Assembly (NCBI RefSeq): GCF_033568475.1 | Contig: NC_133120.1 | Location: 83,036,151-83,100,150 of the forward strand | DNA length: 64,000 nt | Source of the DNA: Henckelia pumila | Taxonomy: Eukaryota > Streptophyta > Magnoliopsida > Lamiales > Gesneriaceae | Direction: 5' to 3' | Shown here: one piece after another, positions 20,941 through 33,802 of the stretch | How the letters are laid out: each line of letters begins with the position of its first letter | Position numbering within the stretch: the first letter of the stretch is position 1 | Notes under the pieces: generated by a model | The model's database searches: none | Seen by the model: the letters and a program-made list of their open reading frames with translations, nothing else | What the model was told of the DNA's origin: nothing | Position numbers and translations under genes: made by a program

Positions 20941-23010
20941 CTAAAATGTTGTTTTCAACACTTTCCGTGAGAGTATGATCCAGGAAAGCACTCGATAAAA
21001 TACGAAAAAGATCAGCATAATCCCGATATTAATCCACCTCGTATCCGTGTCCAGTTCTCTACTCTTCAACACATCTCTGCCGGTGAGCAAACAATCCGAC
21101 TCGACTCCATTCTTTGTCAAGAAACACGTGCTTCTTTTACTCCAGTACTCGTTAACCACCAGCGAATCCAAAGGGTAACGGTAAAGGGAAACATAATACA
21201 TAAACAACCAATACTTTGGAATGAACTCCTTAGGAATAAAATACCCAGAAAATAGGAAAAATGCACCAAGAACTGTGCCGATTAAAGAGTTACCAGATAT
21301 AAAATCCGGGGAAACAACACTTAGAAACAGCACAAGAGAGCTTGCCATCAGAACAATAAGCCAAACGGTGAACGTGAAAAAGGCGAAAGCAGAAGCTGAA
21401 GGATTCAATCCCACAATCCAGTATAAGGGAGCAGAAAACAGAATAGCAACTAAGAATAAAAACGGGCAGAAAACTATTGTGTTGGCTATCAAGTATGATG
21501 AGATTTTGTATGCACCCCTGGATGCTTCTTTCATTAAAACATGCTGTTCTTGAAGGTAAATGGGTAAAGCTTCTATCGTGGAAGAAAGGAGAAAGCTGAG
21601 ACTAAACGCGAAAAGGCCCAATATTTCTGCAACCCCTCCCCCTTCATTTTTCCTCACTTTTATATACACACTGCCCAACCCAAACCCCCCTACAAGTGCT
21701 TGCATTGTGCGTGCCAACAGAAGTTGCTTTGTTCGGTAAATGATCTTCCAGAACCTTAGGCAGAGGAACATTATTTCTAACCACCACGAAAAAAGAGACT
21801 CGTTGACAGTCTGTTCGTTGGCTAGATTTAGTTGGAGCATTGAAAAAGCGGGGAGCTGTACAACTCTCTCCACTTGAGATGGAAGATGTTTTGAGCATGA
21901 TTCCTCAAGATCAGAGATGATTTCCATGGAGAATTCGAGAGGGTTTATCTGTGGTGGGATTTCGTATCCTAATCTTGTAATGGCTTGTTCAAGTTTCTCG
22001 AGGGAGCCATTATGCACGACAGAACCGTGAGAAAGAATCAAGAAATTAGGAATGAATTGCAAAATCCTGTAGCTTGGTTGATGAATGGCCAAGATTATGG
22101 TTCTTTGTTTGAACCTAGCCATCGAAGAAAGAAGCTCGATTACCTGCAGTGCCGAACTGCTGTCCAGCCCTGAAGTCGGCTCATCTAGCAGTAATACAGG
22201 TGGATCATGGATCATGTCCACTCCAATGGACACCCTTTTCCTCTCCCCACCTGAAATCCCTCTATTTTCTTCATCCCCAACAAAAGTATCTGCAACGTGC
22301 ATCAGCCCCAGTTCATGCATCAGGCTGTCGACCCTTTCGTTTCTCTCTCCAACACTCATTTCTTTGAGCCTAAACTTGGCGCTGAAAACAAGTGTTTCTT
22401 TGACCGTTAGAAGAGGGAGCAGAGTATCCTCTTGTGCTACAAATCCACATATCTTCCTCAGCTGGACTTGGCTCGTTATTGCATGATCATTGAGAATAAC
22501 GCTCTTAGGATCAAAATCTATGTTGCTTACTCTGCCTGAAACTATTCTTAGCAGTGTAGACTTACCGGTGCCACTGGGGCCAACAATGGCTAGGATCTCA
22601 GAGCTTCTAGCCGTGAAAGAGACGGATTTAAGGATGTGGAGAGTCTTCCCCTTCTTCACACGGTGAAAAAGAAGACTAGAAATCGATGCATCTCTTGTTA
22701 TAGCGTATGATAGATTAGTTACATTGAGTGTGTAGGCCATTGTGGATTGGTGGTGTTGGAATGGGGAGTGATTACAGGAAGAAGATTGACTTGTGGACTC
22801 GTCTGGTGATTCAGATGTTGAGAAGAGTACCACAGAGTCGTCTTCATGGCTCGACCTTGGCGCCTGAAAGCATGCCGCCATTTTCAGTGCAGTCAAGGTT
22901 TTTGATGTCAGTTGGACTAATTGATGGGAGTCTGGATCTATAATATAAGAAAGAAGCGGTTGAACTAACCTCGCTGGTTGGTGAAATAACTTCCTCTTGT
23001 GGGTGAACAA
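20941..23010 (-). CDS. ABCG half-size (WBC) ABC transporter, ABCG4/ABCG8-like
   Basis: An intronless frame of 689 residues with nucleotide-binding domain first, membrane domain second, as in plant ABCG half transporters. The Walker A is GPSGTGKST (144-152), the ABC signature ISGGERKR (252-259), Walker B VLLLDEP (272-278) and the switch His is in AIHQPS (about 310). The membrane domain spans about 405-685 with roughly six helices, including FFLFSGYFIPKEFIPKYW (about 584-601). Such transporters dimerise in the plasma membrane and export lipids, terpenoids or hormones; the cargo here is unknown. Similarity to the intronless ABCG4/ABCG8 branch is recalled, not searched. The start is uncertain. 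The first in-frame ATG (23010) gives a 43-residue extension without transporter character; the next one (22881, MAACFQAP) gives 646 residues and has an AT-rich TATA-like tract 60 bp upstream. Confidence 0.93.
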   Translation of the reverse strand: MFTHKRKLFHQPARLVQPLLSYIIDPDSHQLVQLTSKTLTALKMAACFQAPRSSHEDDSVVLFSTSESPDESTSQSSSCNHSPFQHHQSTMAYTLNVTNLSYAITRDASISSLLFHRVKKGKTLHILKSVSFTARSSEILAIVGPSGTGKSTLLRIVSGRVSNIDFDPKSVILNDHAITSQVQLRKICGFVAQEDTLLPLLTVKETLVFSAKFRLKEMSVGERNERVDSLMHELGLMHVADTFVGDEENRGISGGERKRVSIGVDMIHDPPVLLLDEPTSGLDSSSALQVIELLSSMARFKQRTIILAIHQPSYRILQFIPNFLILSHGSVVHNGSLEKLEQAITRLGYEIPPQINPLEFSMEIISDLEESCSKHLPSQVERVVQLPAFSMLQLNLANEQTVNESLFSWWLEIMFLCLRFWKIIYRTKQLLLARTMQALVGGFGLGSVYIKVRKNEGGGVAEILGLFAFSLSFLLSSTIEALPIYLQEQHVLMKEASRGAYKISSYLIANTIVFCPFLFLVAILFSAPLYWIVGLNPSASAFAFFTFTVWLIVLMASSLVLFLSVVSPDFISGNSLIGTVLGAFFLFSGYFIPKEFIPKYWLFMYYVSLYRYPLDSLVVNEYWSKRSTCFLTKNGVESDCLLTGRDVLKSRELDTDTRWINIGIMLIFFVFYRVLSWIILSRKVLKTTF
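22938..22948 (-). promoter_or_regulatory. TATA-like tract favouring the internal ABCG start
   Basis: TATATTAT on the minus strand lies about 60 bp upstream of the ATG at 22881. If this is the TATA box, the longer frame from 23010 is not the protein start. A second candidate (minus-strand TTAAATAA) lies at about 23056-23063. Confidence 0.35.
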
Positions 23011-23063
23011 AAATAGGTCGGCTTTCTGGCAAACTTAGGTGAGAAAGGAATTTGGTTTATTTA

Positions 23064-23434
23064 AATCATAAAACATGTTACAGATTGACCTAACTCAACA
23101 AATAGATGAACGACATATCCTACATCAGAAAACAGAAGGCCAAGGCTTGCACATTCTAGATTAAAAGATCTAGTGAACAAAAGGCCAAGGCTTTGCCATT
23201 TCACGAGTTCGAAATATTTAAGCGAATGCTGGGTAACCTTAAAAAACCCAATGTCAAGAATTCACATTCTGCGGCATATATTTCTAAGAGGCGCCATATT
23301 TAAAAGTAAGCATCTTGCATACTGTAAATTACTCGTGAATATTAACAACATTTACCCCAACATGTAAAATAATTCATCTAACGGAACCAAAGAATTACTG
23401 TACAAGATATAATTACAAAATTTAAACAAAAAAA
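23064..23434. other. Spacer between ABCG promoter and ATG1 3' end
   Basis: About 370 bp. It should contain ABCG upstream sequence and the ATG1 3' UTR. No open frame with protein character. Confidence 0.4.
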
Positions 23435-26400
23435 TCATGTATCATCACCAGTTTCCAATAGATGTGGCTGATTCTCGGACTTGAAAAGAGCCAATTTTTG
23501 AGACAGCGAAATGCTATGCCTGTGGTTGAGGACATCAATGTAACTTTGTATACGATATCGATCTGTGTTTGTGAGAGAAAATGGAGGATTCAGGATGAGG
23601 CAAGGTGCTTCCACTAGAAGAAATACAAGTAAATCCACTGCTTTTGAATAGATAACAACAGCATTCTCTATATTGCCCATATATTCCTCAACCTGCAAAA
23701 CAAGTATAGTGAAAATTATTTTGATTTTCGTCATGAAAGGCTTTCAAAATAATTTTAGCTTGCGTTTAGATCGATGGATTTCAAGTGTATTCAAATGTAT
23801 TTTTGTTGTTCAGAGAAGGAAGACCATAAACTTCAAATTCATTACTTACATGTCTATAGTATTTTATATTAATTAGGATGGATTTCAAGTTCGCTAAATA
23901 ATGATGTCATTTGAAATTCATTCTACTTTTATATCACATATATGTAAATACGTAAGGTATTGATTTAAGATTTAATCTATTGTTTCATCGCAAACAATAG
24001 AACTATAATTGAAATCCATGTCCCAAAGTGCAGGCTGAAGGAAAGGTTTCAAATCTCCAGCGAATTACTTGTCTTATGTCAAGAAGAAGCAATCTAGGCA
24101 AAGGAAGACAAAATAGAACTTACTGCCCCTCGTTTGCCCAAGGCAAGGGCAGACTGATAAATGAGCTCCATTGCATCTGGCATCTCCATATTACCTGAAA
24201 TAATGAAATGTTCATAGATGCCACTGCACAATATACAACCATATGAAGAGATTGCATATAAACATATGAATGTAGAAATAGGAAACATTCTTGTTCGTGA
24301 TCAGAAGTTAAGCCATTTTCACAAAAAATGTTGATAAAATAACATCAATTGTTGCATTTTAAATACGATTTCTAAAGGTTCACGTCTGTGAGAATTAATC
24401 CGCAACTGTCAGCACAATTACATGTCCAGCTGCATGTTCATAAAAAAAGAGTGCATTGTTACTCTCTTTCACTTCCTTTTCGCATTACTTCTCTTTCTAG
24501 TATTTGCATTTTAATTTTTGGTAAGGGCGGTATTCCCTTTTTTTTTCAAGTGTCCTTGTAGTACTTGTAAATGTGTATTGGCGTTACCATACCAGGCTTT
24601 ACTACTTCTGCAAGTTCCTCGGCCATCCGAAGTTCCCCCAGAAATGCTAGCTCTATCTGAGAACAGATATCATCTGGTCTGTTACTGTTACTCATATCAA
24701 GACACTCTTGTGTATCTGGACTATGCTGCATTCTAGAGATGTCCTTGATTTTTGTAGTCTCTTTGCTTGGACTTCCTTCAATAGCAGAGGCTGCATGAGT
24801 ATGACAAACATGCAATGCTTGTTTCCATATGGCAAGAATTACAAGCTGAATTGAAAATGCTTCCAGTTTCTTCCCTCCTCCAATCTGGAAAAAGACCAGG
24901 CAGTATCAAGTAGGATATATATAATATTAGGAACCCAAAAATCTGCTCATTCAGTAGAGTCTACAAAAAGATTATGAAAGCAAGCCCAAAAAAAGGGAAT
25001 CTCAAAAGTTTGATTGTGCATGCAGGACACAGACACAGGACTCATATGGTTTGGAAAAGGAATCTCAAACTTCGACTGTACACGCTGTGCACAAAATAGA
25101 TTCATGCCAATATTTGAATACTGGCTACAAGAGTTCAATAGGATTAAATCCCAGCTTTATCACCTAAGGGCATTTACAAGAACAGAATTCAATCAAACAA
25201 AGATATAATAAAAAATATACAGCATTCTAACATTGGCAGGTGCCAATGACACATTGACCACCCACTAGGTTTGTTCATTCGAAAACCATTATTCTGAGAA
25301 TGACAAATTTTCTGATCAAACTACCCCTATAAATGGATTACCTAGCTGAATGCAGGGACTAATTTCGACAGCTAAACAAGACAGTGCATCTTTATTACAC
25401 GCATATCATTGGAGTAAGTACAACCTTCAGCTAATTATTATGTACTACCTTTTCAAAATCACTTCATTTTCTCATGATTAATCATTAGTGCTTAAAGCAA
25501 AAGACATACAATATTCCAAAATATTTGGGGTTCAATGTTATGCAGCTAGTGAAGCAATTAGCATCATGTAATATTGTACCTTTTCATTTGGGGTAAAAAA
25601 AATAATAAAATAAAGAACGTGAACTGAGGCATAGTCAAGGTGTCAAGAAAATCCACTAGGGTTTTGAAAAACCAGGAATCGTTTTGAAGAAGAATTAGAG
25701 AGTGTAGTACAACAAAGTTAAAAAGGATCTAGATATTGGTTCTGGTAAAATGTTTAAGAAACAATAAAAAAGAGCTGAGGCAAACCTCAAAGTAGTGCTG
25801 CTAACGTGGAAAGCCCATAAAACCAGAAAGACACGACAAAAATTCTCGTTAGACAATTATACTAATATCTAAAAGTCTAAAAAGGTTGTTGAAGAGAGAT
25901 TAGAAGAAAACAGAATCATGGAGAATCAAAGAAGGAATCGACATTTCAATCTATAATGGGTCCGTTGTTCATCTACAACCCATTGCAGAAGTATCCACGA
26001 TCCTAAATGTTACCTTCTCATTTACTAACTCAGTGATGGCAGATGCAGAACATTTCAATGACTTGATCCTAGTTGTGCAATGAGTTGATGGCTGCTCTGA
26101 AGTGTCTGCTACATCCATCGATCCTCGTGACGTCCCAGCAGTGGACATCCGATTGTCTAGATTTCTAATGTACCCAATTCTACCAATTTCTGTAGTATTT
26201 ATTGGCACTGGAGCACTGGTTGAGGAAGCCACATATCCAGATTCAGAAGATGGACGCTCAGTTTTAAATGGTAGCTGAATTGGCTTGGAAGCGCGTCCTG
26301 AAGATGATAGGTCCATTGGAGGGCCAGACACAAATACATAATCCCGGTCGATTGACTCCAATGAATCCATGACTGTTCAGTCCATTCAAATTAGATCACA

Positions 26401-29400
26401 ACAATAAACATCTCCAAGCAAGACAAACAACTACCTAACTACAAAAATGAAAGAAGATGCACCTTTTGGATGGTTATCTAGTAATCCAAGATCTAGAGAT
26501 TCTTTCAAGTTTCCTTCTGAAAGTCGCTGGCTGCCAAGACTGGAACCCAAAATTTCAGTTTGTTGTGGAACACTACCATACTTGGAAGGCAAATCTGTTC
26601 TATTTTGGAGATTAGAAATTTGTCCCTGATCAGCTTTTACATTGAGAGAAAATCCATACATGTGTTTTATGGAAGATCTCCTCGTAAAGGATGGACTTTG
26701 ATCAGGGCCACTGGAATCACCATCTAAACTGAATGGTAAGCAATCTTCTAGCATGTTTTCTTCCGTATTCCTCTCAGGAAGAGGAAATCCAGCAGTTACT
26801 CTTTGTGGCTGACTATTCCTGCACACAACAAAGAAGAGCATTGTTTTTAAACAAAAAAAAGGAGCCTCTATTTGCAGGATAATGAAATCTCTGTTCACCT
26901 GAATGATTCAGCAGTCTCCCTTTGAGAAAGATAGGGGTGGTTGAAAAACTCTTCAAACGTCAATCGCTCCACTGTGAGTAGAAAGTAGCAAACATTATTT
27001 TATGTAGAGAACATATGGCTAAAAGAATCAAACAATATTCAGATACAATCCTTTAAACAATCCAGGTTGCAGATCTATTTAAAAAGAGGGTAAACATACA
27101 GGCATAAACGTTAAATGCACATAATGCAACATATGTTTTCGCGACAACCATGACAACTATCATTATTTAAGGCACTACATCAAAGTAACTGTCCCAGAAC
27201 ATGTTCTGAAGTTAAAGAGTAAATTCATTAGAGCTTAATGCAATTCAGTAGTGATGCAAGAATAGCACCTGGATTACGTCTCAACAGTTTCCTACACAAA
27301 TCAATGCAGTGAGGATTCAAATTCCTTGCCTCGGGGGGAAATTGCAATTCAGTTGATTTTATGATGTTCTGGAGCAGCTGAAAATGCATATTATTTTAAA
27401 AATGACAACTTTTCACCAGAAAAAATCGTACTAAACACTGAGATAAACTTTAAAACTTTATAATAACATCAAGACAAACTCACCTGTATCTGATTGCTTC
27501 CTGTAAAAGGAGTTTTCCCAGTGACAAGTTGAAATAGAATTGCACCAACACTCCAGAGATCTGCCTGCATTATTAGCCCATACTTTGCTACGAATTCAGA
27601 TAGCGCATGAGTGACTAATTAATCAGTAAAGAATGGATCTCACCTTGGCATCATACTTCTGAAGCTGCATTATCTCCGGAGCCATGTATAAAGGTGAACC
27701 GCACAAGGTTTCCGCAAGACCTCTAGGATGAAGAGATCTGGCAGAAGAAAACAAAAATGACTATTGAAAACTTAAAGGTATCACAAACAATCATTGTAAT
27801 ATAATCTGTCAATAAAGCAAGCAAAAGAACTTTAAGCATGCCAAACTTTGAAGAAGAGATCAAGAACATGTGTTGTAGAGACAGATCTGGAAAAAAATAA
27901 AAAATCAGAAAAGATTGAAGGAAGAAACCACCCTAAACATAATACGTTTACATCTGAGCCAAAATTACTATCTAATCCATATGGTATTATATATAAGATA
28001 ATGGCACAATGCGCACTAACTTAATTCTATCATCAATCAATGGGGATTGTGCAGCTTATGGTCCACATTCATCATGGATAGACCAAGATTAGGAATACAG
28101 TCACGGCCAGAGGAGCATTCTTCATCGGGGAGAATTATTTTGGTAATGAGATAGACAACATAAAAAATAAAATCATATAGTTGCGTGATCAGAAACCTAG
28201 ACTGGATAATGATCTCAGTAAATAAACTTAATAAAAAAACTTAGACGTGCAAAGACCTACAATGCAGAACCAATATATGATTGAAGTTGTGTAACTATTT
28301 TTGCAATGATAAAATGCATGTGGATTATGGTACAAAACATCGGAACATACACAAGCAAGAATATCTAAGCATAACCCTTACATATAAGGAGCTAAAACAA
28401 AGTTTTAAGTTTTAACCATGCATAGTAACATTGACTTCTAGAAAATGTCAAGGACTAAGTTCATAAGCTGTCAAAGAAAATTAATTATATTACAGCCAGT
28501 GAATATACCTTGCAAAGCCAAAATCAGCAATCTTCAAGACACTGTTGTCTTCATGTGTGGACAGGAGGAGATTCTGTCCCAGGAATGTAATGCAAATGGA
28601 ATGTATCAATTATGAGCATTTGGCTCTACAGCAATTATAAATATAAAACCCAGTGTGAAGATGGTACCAATACTACTAGAGTTATGTTAGCAATCACTAA
28701 AGCTTTTACTCGAAACACTGGAATTGATGGTAGAACAAAGGATTTCTAGTGACACCCGCAAAAAGGGGCCTGAAAATTTACGACTTCAATCAAGTGAATT
28801 AAACATCCAGGAGGTGCCACATGTTGATCGAAACATAAACAAATATCTGTAATGGAGAAACCTAAAAAAACTTATGCACGGAGAAATAGAAGTGCTCAGA
28901 GGGAAACTATATTATAAATAAAAAAGTAATCGCCTTCCAGAAGTAGATATTTGAGTTCTGAAAATATAAAGGTTTATGATTACCATAATTAATAGAAGCA
29001 CAAGACGCTAAAGCACATAGATATCATAGATCTTGGGTGCAATTAATCAAATTGGACTGAATGATATGCTACAAATACAATCTAGATATCTAAAGAGAGT
29101 TTAATCCAAAATATACTTTTACTAGCTATTTAATGAAAATAAACAAATAGTATTATAATATAATCGCAAATGAATTACTAATGCTATTTATTTCATTTGT
29201 ATTTTATATCCACATTTTAAGCGTGCAGGTGAAGTGTCTTGAACCCCAAAAACTCAGAAAGATGGAGCTCTATCATTGAGGGACATGTTTCATTGAAGGA
29301 TTGCACGTTAGCTTGAATCTAAGTGCAAAGGTTGAGGCTTGCGCTTAGACACAGTCCTCGTGGGTTTTAATAAGTATGTTAATTACACTCTCATTTGAAA

Positions 29401-30039
29401 AGAATATTTCTTTTGGAACTCTTTGAATCCATATAAACCATCAAAAGCTTAGTCTATTTGCAGAAAAAGCTTCCCAGCAACTAAATCTACCATGCACCTT
29501 TCACAAAATGAAAACTAGTATTAAAAACAACTCTTCCAATATTAAATAACTGATCATTGATTAGTTATCATACTGAGGGTACAATTAGTTATCAACATAA
29601 TGAATTATAATAATTATATGTGCGGGTACAAGTGCCCACTGTTATTTTAGAGACAGAAAGGGTATCGTCGTATCGATATATAAAGGAAGTGAAAGACTGG
29701 CATTCGATGCAAACCTGGGGTTTTAAATCCCGATGTATGAGGCTGAATTCACGAAGAACTTTCAGACCCTCCGCTGTAGTATGTTGTACACAATTTAGTA
29801 TATGAATTATCCAACAACTAGAACAGACAAAAAAATGAAGAGGAGATACCTAGTTGATGCATAAAGTGCTTTGCAGTTGCTTCAAGGATCCTTCCTTGAC
29901 GTCTTTGAATAAACATTGAAAGGTCTCCTCCTTTGCAGTACTCCAAAATAATATATATCTTTCCGGATTCCTAAAAACATAAATGATAATAGCTCTAATC
30001 TGAAACAAGCACAGACCATACTATAAACTACAAAGGGGA

Positions 30040-30071
<32 letters not shown>

Positions 30072-31190
30072 GAACATGGTGTCTTCATGGTTCCCAGAAG
30101 CTTTACTGGAACAGACACGTGATCCATGAGAGTAATTTTATATTTATGTGATGCACAAACAAGGTACTCAATGTTGAGCCTGGAATAAAATTATGCTCGA
30201 CAAACACACCTCAAAGAACACCAAAAGCCATTAAGTTACAATTTAAGGTACTCAAGATACCTAGATTTCCCCACTAAGCAGTAGCTAAGGAATACAATCT
30301 ACAGAAAACCAAATCATTGGAGCATATCTTGCAGTGTTGGAGGCCCCAACCACCTACCTACATTCACGCAATCACGACAAAATACAATAATCACATGAAA
30401 GCATAGATATGCGAAGAGGGAAACAACATTTGTCCATTACAACATGCTGTTGACGGCATAACGCCAACATTAATTGTTATTTACCTTCCAGCTGAGAGTT
30501 TGAACCTCTTAAAATCTATATCCAACTTTGTTCTTTATTTGTTCAATCTCTAAGTCAATATATCGATTGCATTCACACAACAAAACAGTACCTAGATAAG
30601 AACAAACATAAACAACCTAATGACATGATTATGGCTAAAACTATCTTAGAATTAACTGCTTTGTTTCGGCCAATCGGCCTTCTTGTCCTGCAGTGGTTAT
30701 GGCAAGACTACTCAGCTCAGTTCATTATCCCACCATGCTCAAAACCGACCGCATTATACTCTTAAAAGCCACTGCTAATACAATAACAAGATACACATGA
30801 ATCTCGAAGTTCATCATCCAACAGGCGTAAAACAGGAAACGAAATTAAAAAGTAAATAACCAACTGGCTTAACTTCAATTCAACTCCTAGCGAACCAATT
30901 GTTTCAAGGAACGGAAACAAAGGTTCGCACTTTACCTCGATCATGTCGTGTAAGCGGATGATATTAGGGTGATTAATCCTCTTGAGGATGAAAATTTCGG
31001 ACTTGAGGCTCTCTTGAAGTTTGGAATTTAATCTAGCGGTGACGATTTCTTTAATCGCGACTTCAGTCCCGTGCACCTGATGGCGAGCGTACCACACCGT
31101 CGAGAACGACCCCGCGCCTATCTGTTTCCCCAACTTGTAATCCCCCACCATGAAACACCTCCCGGCGCCACCCCTGGTCGATTGAGCCAT
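23435..31190 (-). CDS. ATG1: ATG1 autophagy-initiating Ser/Thr kinase (ATG1b/c-like)
   Basis: Thirteen coding exons on the minus strand: 30936-31190, 29850-29970, 29715-29773, 28509-28573, 27644-27737, 27484-27564, 27269-27377, 26899-26971, 26463-26818, 26014-26372, 24593-24884, 24124-24194 and 23435-23692. They sum to 2193 nt and 730 residues, as expected for plant ATG1, with GT-AG borders and agreeing phases. The kinase domain (about 16-275) has VAIKEI with Lys47, HRDLKPQ (catalytic Asp141), DFG (162-164) and [14 protein letters not shown] Ser/Thr-rich linker follows, with YVFV (about 416-419) after acidic residues, a plausible ATG8-interacting motif. The C-terminal region (about 560-730, with [17 protein letters not shown]) matches the conserved part that binds ATG13. 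ATG1 starts autophagosome formation in the cytosol under nutrient stress. The start MAQSTRGG was chosen over an in-frame ATG 12 codons upstream because ATG1b/c proteins begin this way. Confidence 0.95.
23757..24035. mobile_element. MITE-like repeat in ATG1 intron 12 (copy 1)
   Basis: About 280 bp between the last two ATG1 exons. It starts with GCGTTTAGATCGATGGATTTC, trimmed here to the first 20 bases as GCGTTTAGATCGATGGATTT, and ends with the inverted word TTGAAATCCATG. A diverged copy lies at about 57045-57320, sharing internal blocks such as ATCTATTGTTTCAT and AACTATAAT. Non-coding; superfamily not determined. Confidence 0.55.
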
Positions 31191-32770
31191 TGGGATTGGT
31201 GATTGTCCACACACGCGCGGCCTCAAGTCGGTTGAGCTTAGAACAAGAAGCAGAGTATCATTTGCAAGTGGGAGATTCAGGAGTGGACTCTCTGCTGATC
31301 TTACTTTTTGGGGATTTGTAGGGTTTTTTTAATCTTCGATTGTTAGCTGTGAAGAAGAAGGAGGAGGTGGTGGCGATTGACTTGAAAATTTTAAGGATTA
31401 GTTTAATTTTTTTTTTGAATGATGATCCCCATTAATTCGATGAATGAGAATTTCAGATTAATCATGGAGGCGCAGGTTAATCACTTTGCTTGACGCTACG
31501 TTGTGCCGTGTGCGTGCTGCGCACCCACCCCCTTGCCGTGAGTTTGACACGTGGCGAGATTTCATTGGATTTTGAATTTTAGTACTTTTATTTTATATTA
31601 TTATTTTTTAAATATTATTAATCCTAAATCCATATTTCCACTCAACTCAAATATATAAATTTAGTCCTAACGCGAACGGTTTATTGGCAACATGGGTATT
31701 TGGGATTGTCATATTAGATTGAATATTTGAGTTTAGGAGATAGATGAGTATTTGAAATTTTGAAAGTGGATATTTAATGAGAATATATTATTTTTTAAAA
31801 TTTGATTGGGGCAATTTAGTAAAGAGAGAGGGATTTGAATTTATGCATTGATTGAATCATTCATAAAAAAGAGAAGCATATGTATTACGTTGATTACTAT
31901 ATGAGCATCTAATTCAAAAATCAATTTCGAAAGTTGTAGCTGATTTGCAAGCTGAATGTCTTTCTTTCATTTCAAAAATTTTGGGATAGATGAGGTATGA
32001 AACATCCCTGGAACTGCTGAGCTAAAACAAACAAGACATGATCATCATGGTCATGTCCCTTCGTCCCCACATCAAACAACAAAAAAATCCACATAATCTA
32101 CTACTAGGGCATTAACATTAATCATGTGGCCTCGAGGAGGTGGTCTTGAAGTACCGATCGAAGATATCTAGCTGAGAATGATGCCTTGGGGAGCGAATAA
32201 ATTAATTAGTTTATTGATACATTCAACAATGATTCTATGATTATTTTGTCAACTCTCAAAAGTTTGTTTGTTTATAGTCAACCAGTCATAAAGCTCAAGA
32301 AAACGAGCACAACAGATTGCAAATTCTCTCTCGGACCATTATTAACAATCCAGCAAAACAAGTCACCTACTCTATGAATTCATAATAGGCCACAACGATG
32401 TCATTTTCCAAAATTTCTTGGAGTTTCGAAACACATGAGAGATATCATCTTAATATGTGTAACAATTTGGACAAATGTTATCACTTATAAGTTTATAACA
32501 CCTATTTTCAGTATATTATCCATCACCATGCATGATTGAATTACATAATGTCCTCAAAAAATGAAATTTTTATATTGCTTGGGATATTTTATTTCTATAA
32601 TTTTCTCTGTCTTGGTAGAAGATCCCATAATCCCCCACCATTTCCTTCATCGCATACATCGAGAGTGAGATAATACTCCAATGTTACTATGACATATGAC
32701 CTCTCATTTGAAGTTCCTAATGGTGTACGGTTGATTTCGGCATAATCTACCTCGCGCAACGTTCTCTGTC
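31191..32770. other. ATG1 upstream region and spacer
   Basis: The first few hundred bases carry the 5' leader and promoter of ATG1 (minus strand). From about 31560 the sequence is AT-rich. I saw no gene and no clear repeat boundary before the LTR-like unit at 32771. Confidence 0.4.
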
Positions 32771-33802
32771 TGTTGGAACTACATAGTTTTGATAATTGAC
32801 TCAGATCTAGAAACTTCAGAGATCAACTGATCAAATACCGAACACAAAAGACACTAACTGACCGAAAAGTTCTCATGGCAAAATCAAGAGATCAACTGAA
32901 CTAATCATCGGTGAATAAAAGATGAACTCAATATATATCATGAAAGAAACAAGTATTATTCAATCATCGGAGCAGTTGAGCAGAGTTCAACTGAGAGTAT
33001 GAAGACAACTCGACTTAGTTTATCAGAGATAAACTGAATAAATTGGGCTTAACTAAAACCTATGTCGATCGAGAATATGTGCAAACCAATCCAAATCAAA
33101 CGAATCTCTCGTGGATAGTTTTTTCCGTACTAGACAAAAGCGCCGAAAGCAGAAATACATCAGTGTATGATGGTACCAGAGAATGTCGCGGAAAAGACAA
33201 GCTAACGACCAATTATTTGAATTCAAATAAAGCCGTTGTCTTTGGATTTATAAATACCCACCCATCTGATGATTCAAGCATTCGACTCCTCAAGAATTTT
33301 CATATACACATTAAAGGTATCAGACATAAACTGAACTCATTCAGTTTACTCACTCAATCGAGAAAGCAAGCTTATCATCTAAGAGTCGAAAAACACAAGC
33401 AAGGACATTCAAACATAGAAAAAATCAATTAGTGCTTAGTGTTGTTTATCAAAAAGTATTTTATCAATTGAGGTGCTGCAAACCTCATTGTAACAAGAAG
33501 CAGTCGTAAACTGTTCTCTTGAGTGTTTCTAGGAGTTCTGAAATAGGCAGTGTGTGTAAGTCCTAGTCTAGAGTGGGATGTTGCAAGTGCATTGTACTAA
33601 TCAAATTCTTCTAGAGTGAATCCTTCCAAGGAGGAAAAAGGAGTGAAGTAGGAGTCGTTGAAATATCTGAACATCCATAAACAACCATCTGTGTTACTTT
33701 TCTTCAGTTTACCACAATCACACACAGTCCATTAATATTAAGTTTAATCTGTTAGTTGGCATCATTTCGCACAATATAGTTGTTTGCCAATTAATATCAA
33801 CA
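32771..33802. mobile_element. Solo LTR or LTR fragment, copia-like (fossil)
   Basis: A block of about 1.03 kb starts TGTTGGAACTACATAG and ends ATTAATATCAACA, giving TGTTG...CAACA ends typical of Ty1/copia LTRs. A TATA-like TTTATAAATACCC lies at about 33248-33260, as in an LTR promoter. No partner LTR or coding core is visible. The 5 bp on each side do not match, so the boundaries or its solo status are uncertain. An open frame inside (33043-33432) has no known domain. Confidence 0.5.

Noticed and set aside
21221-22486. Plus-strand frames opposite the ABCG gene
   Set aside because: Antisense shadows of a strong coding frame.
33043-33432. 129-residue plus-strand frame
   Set aside because: Lies inside a copia-like LTR with no recognisable domain.
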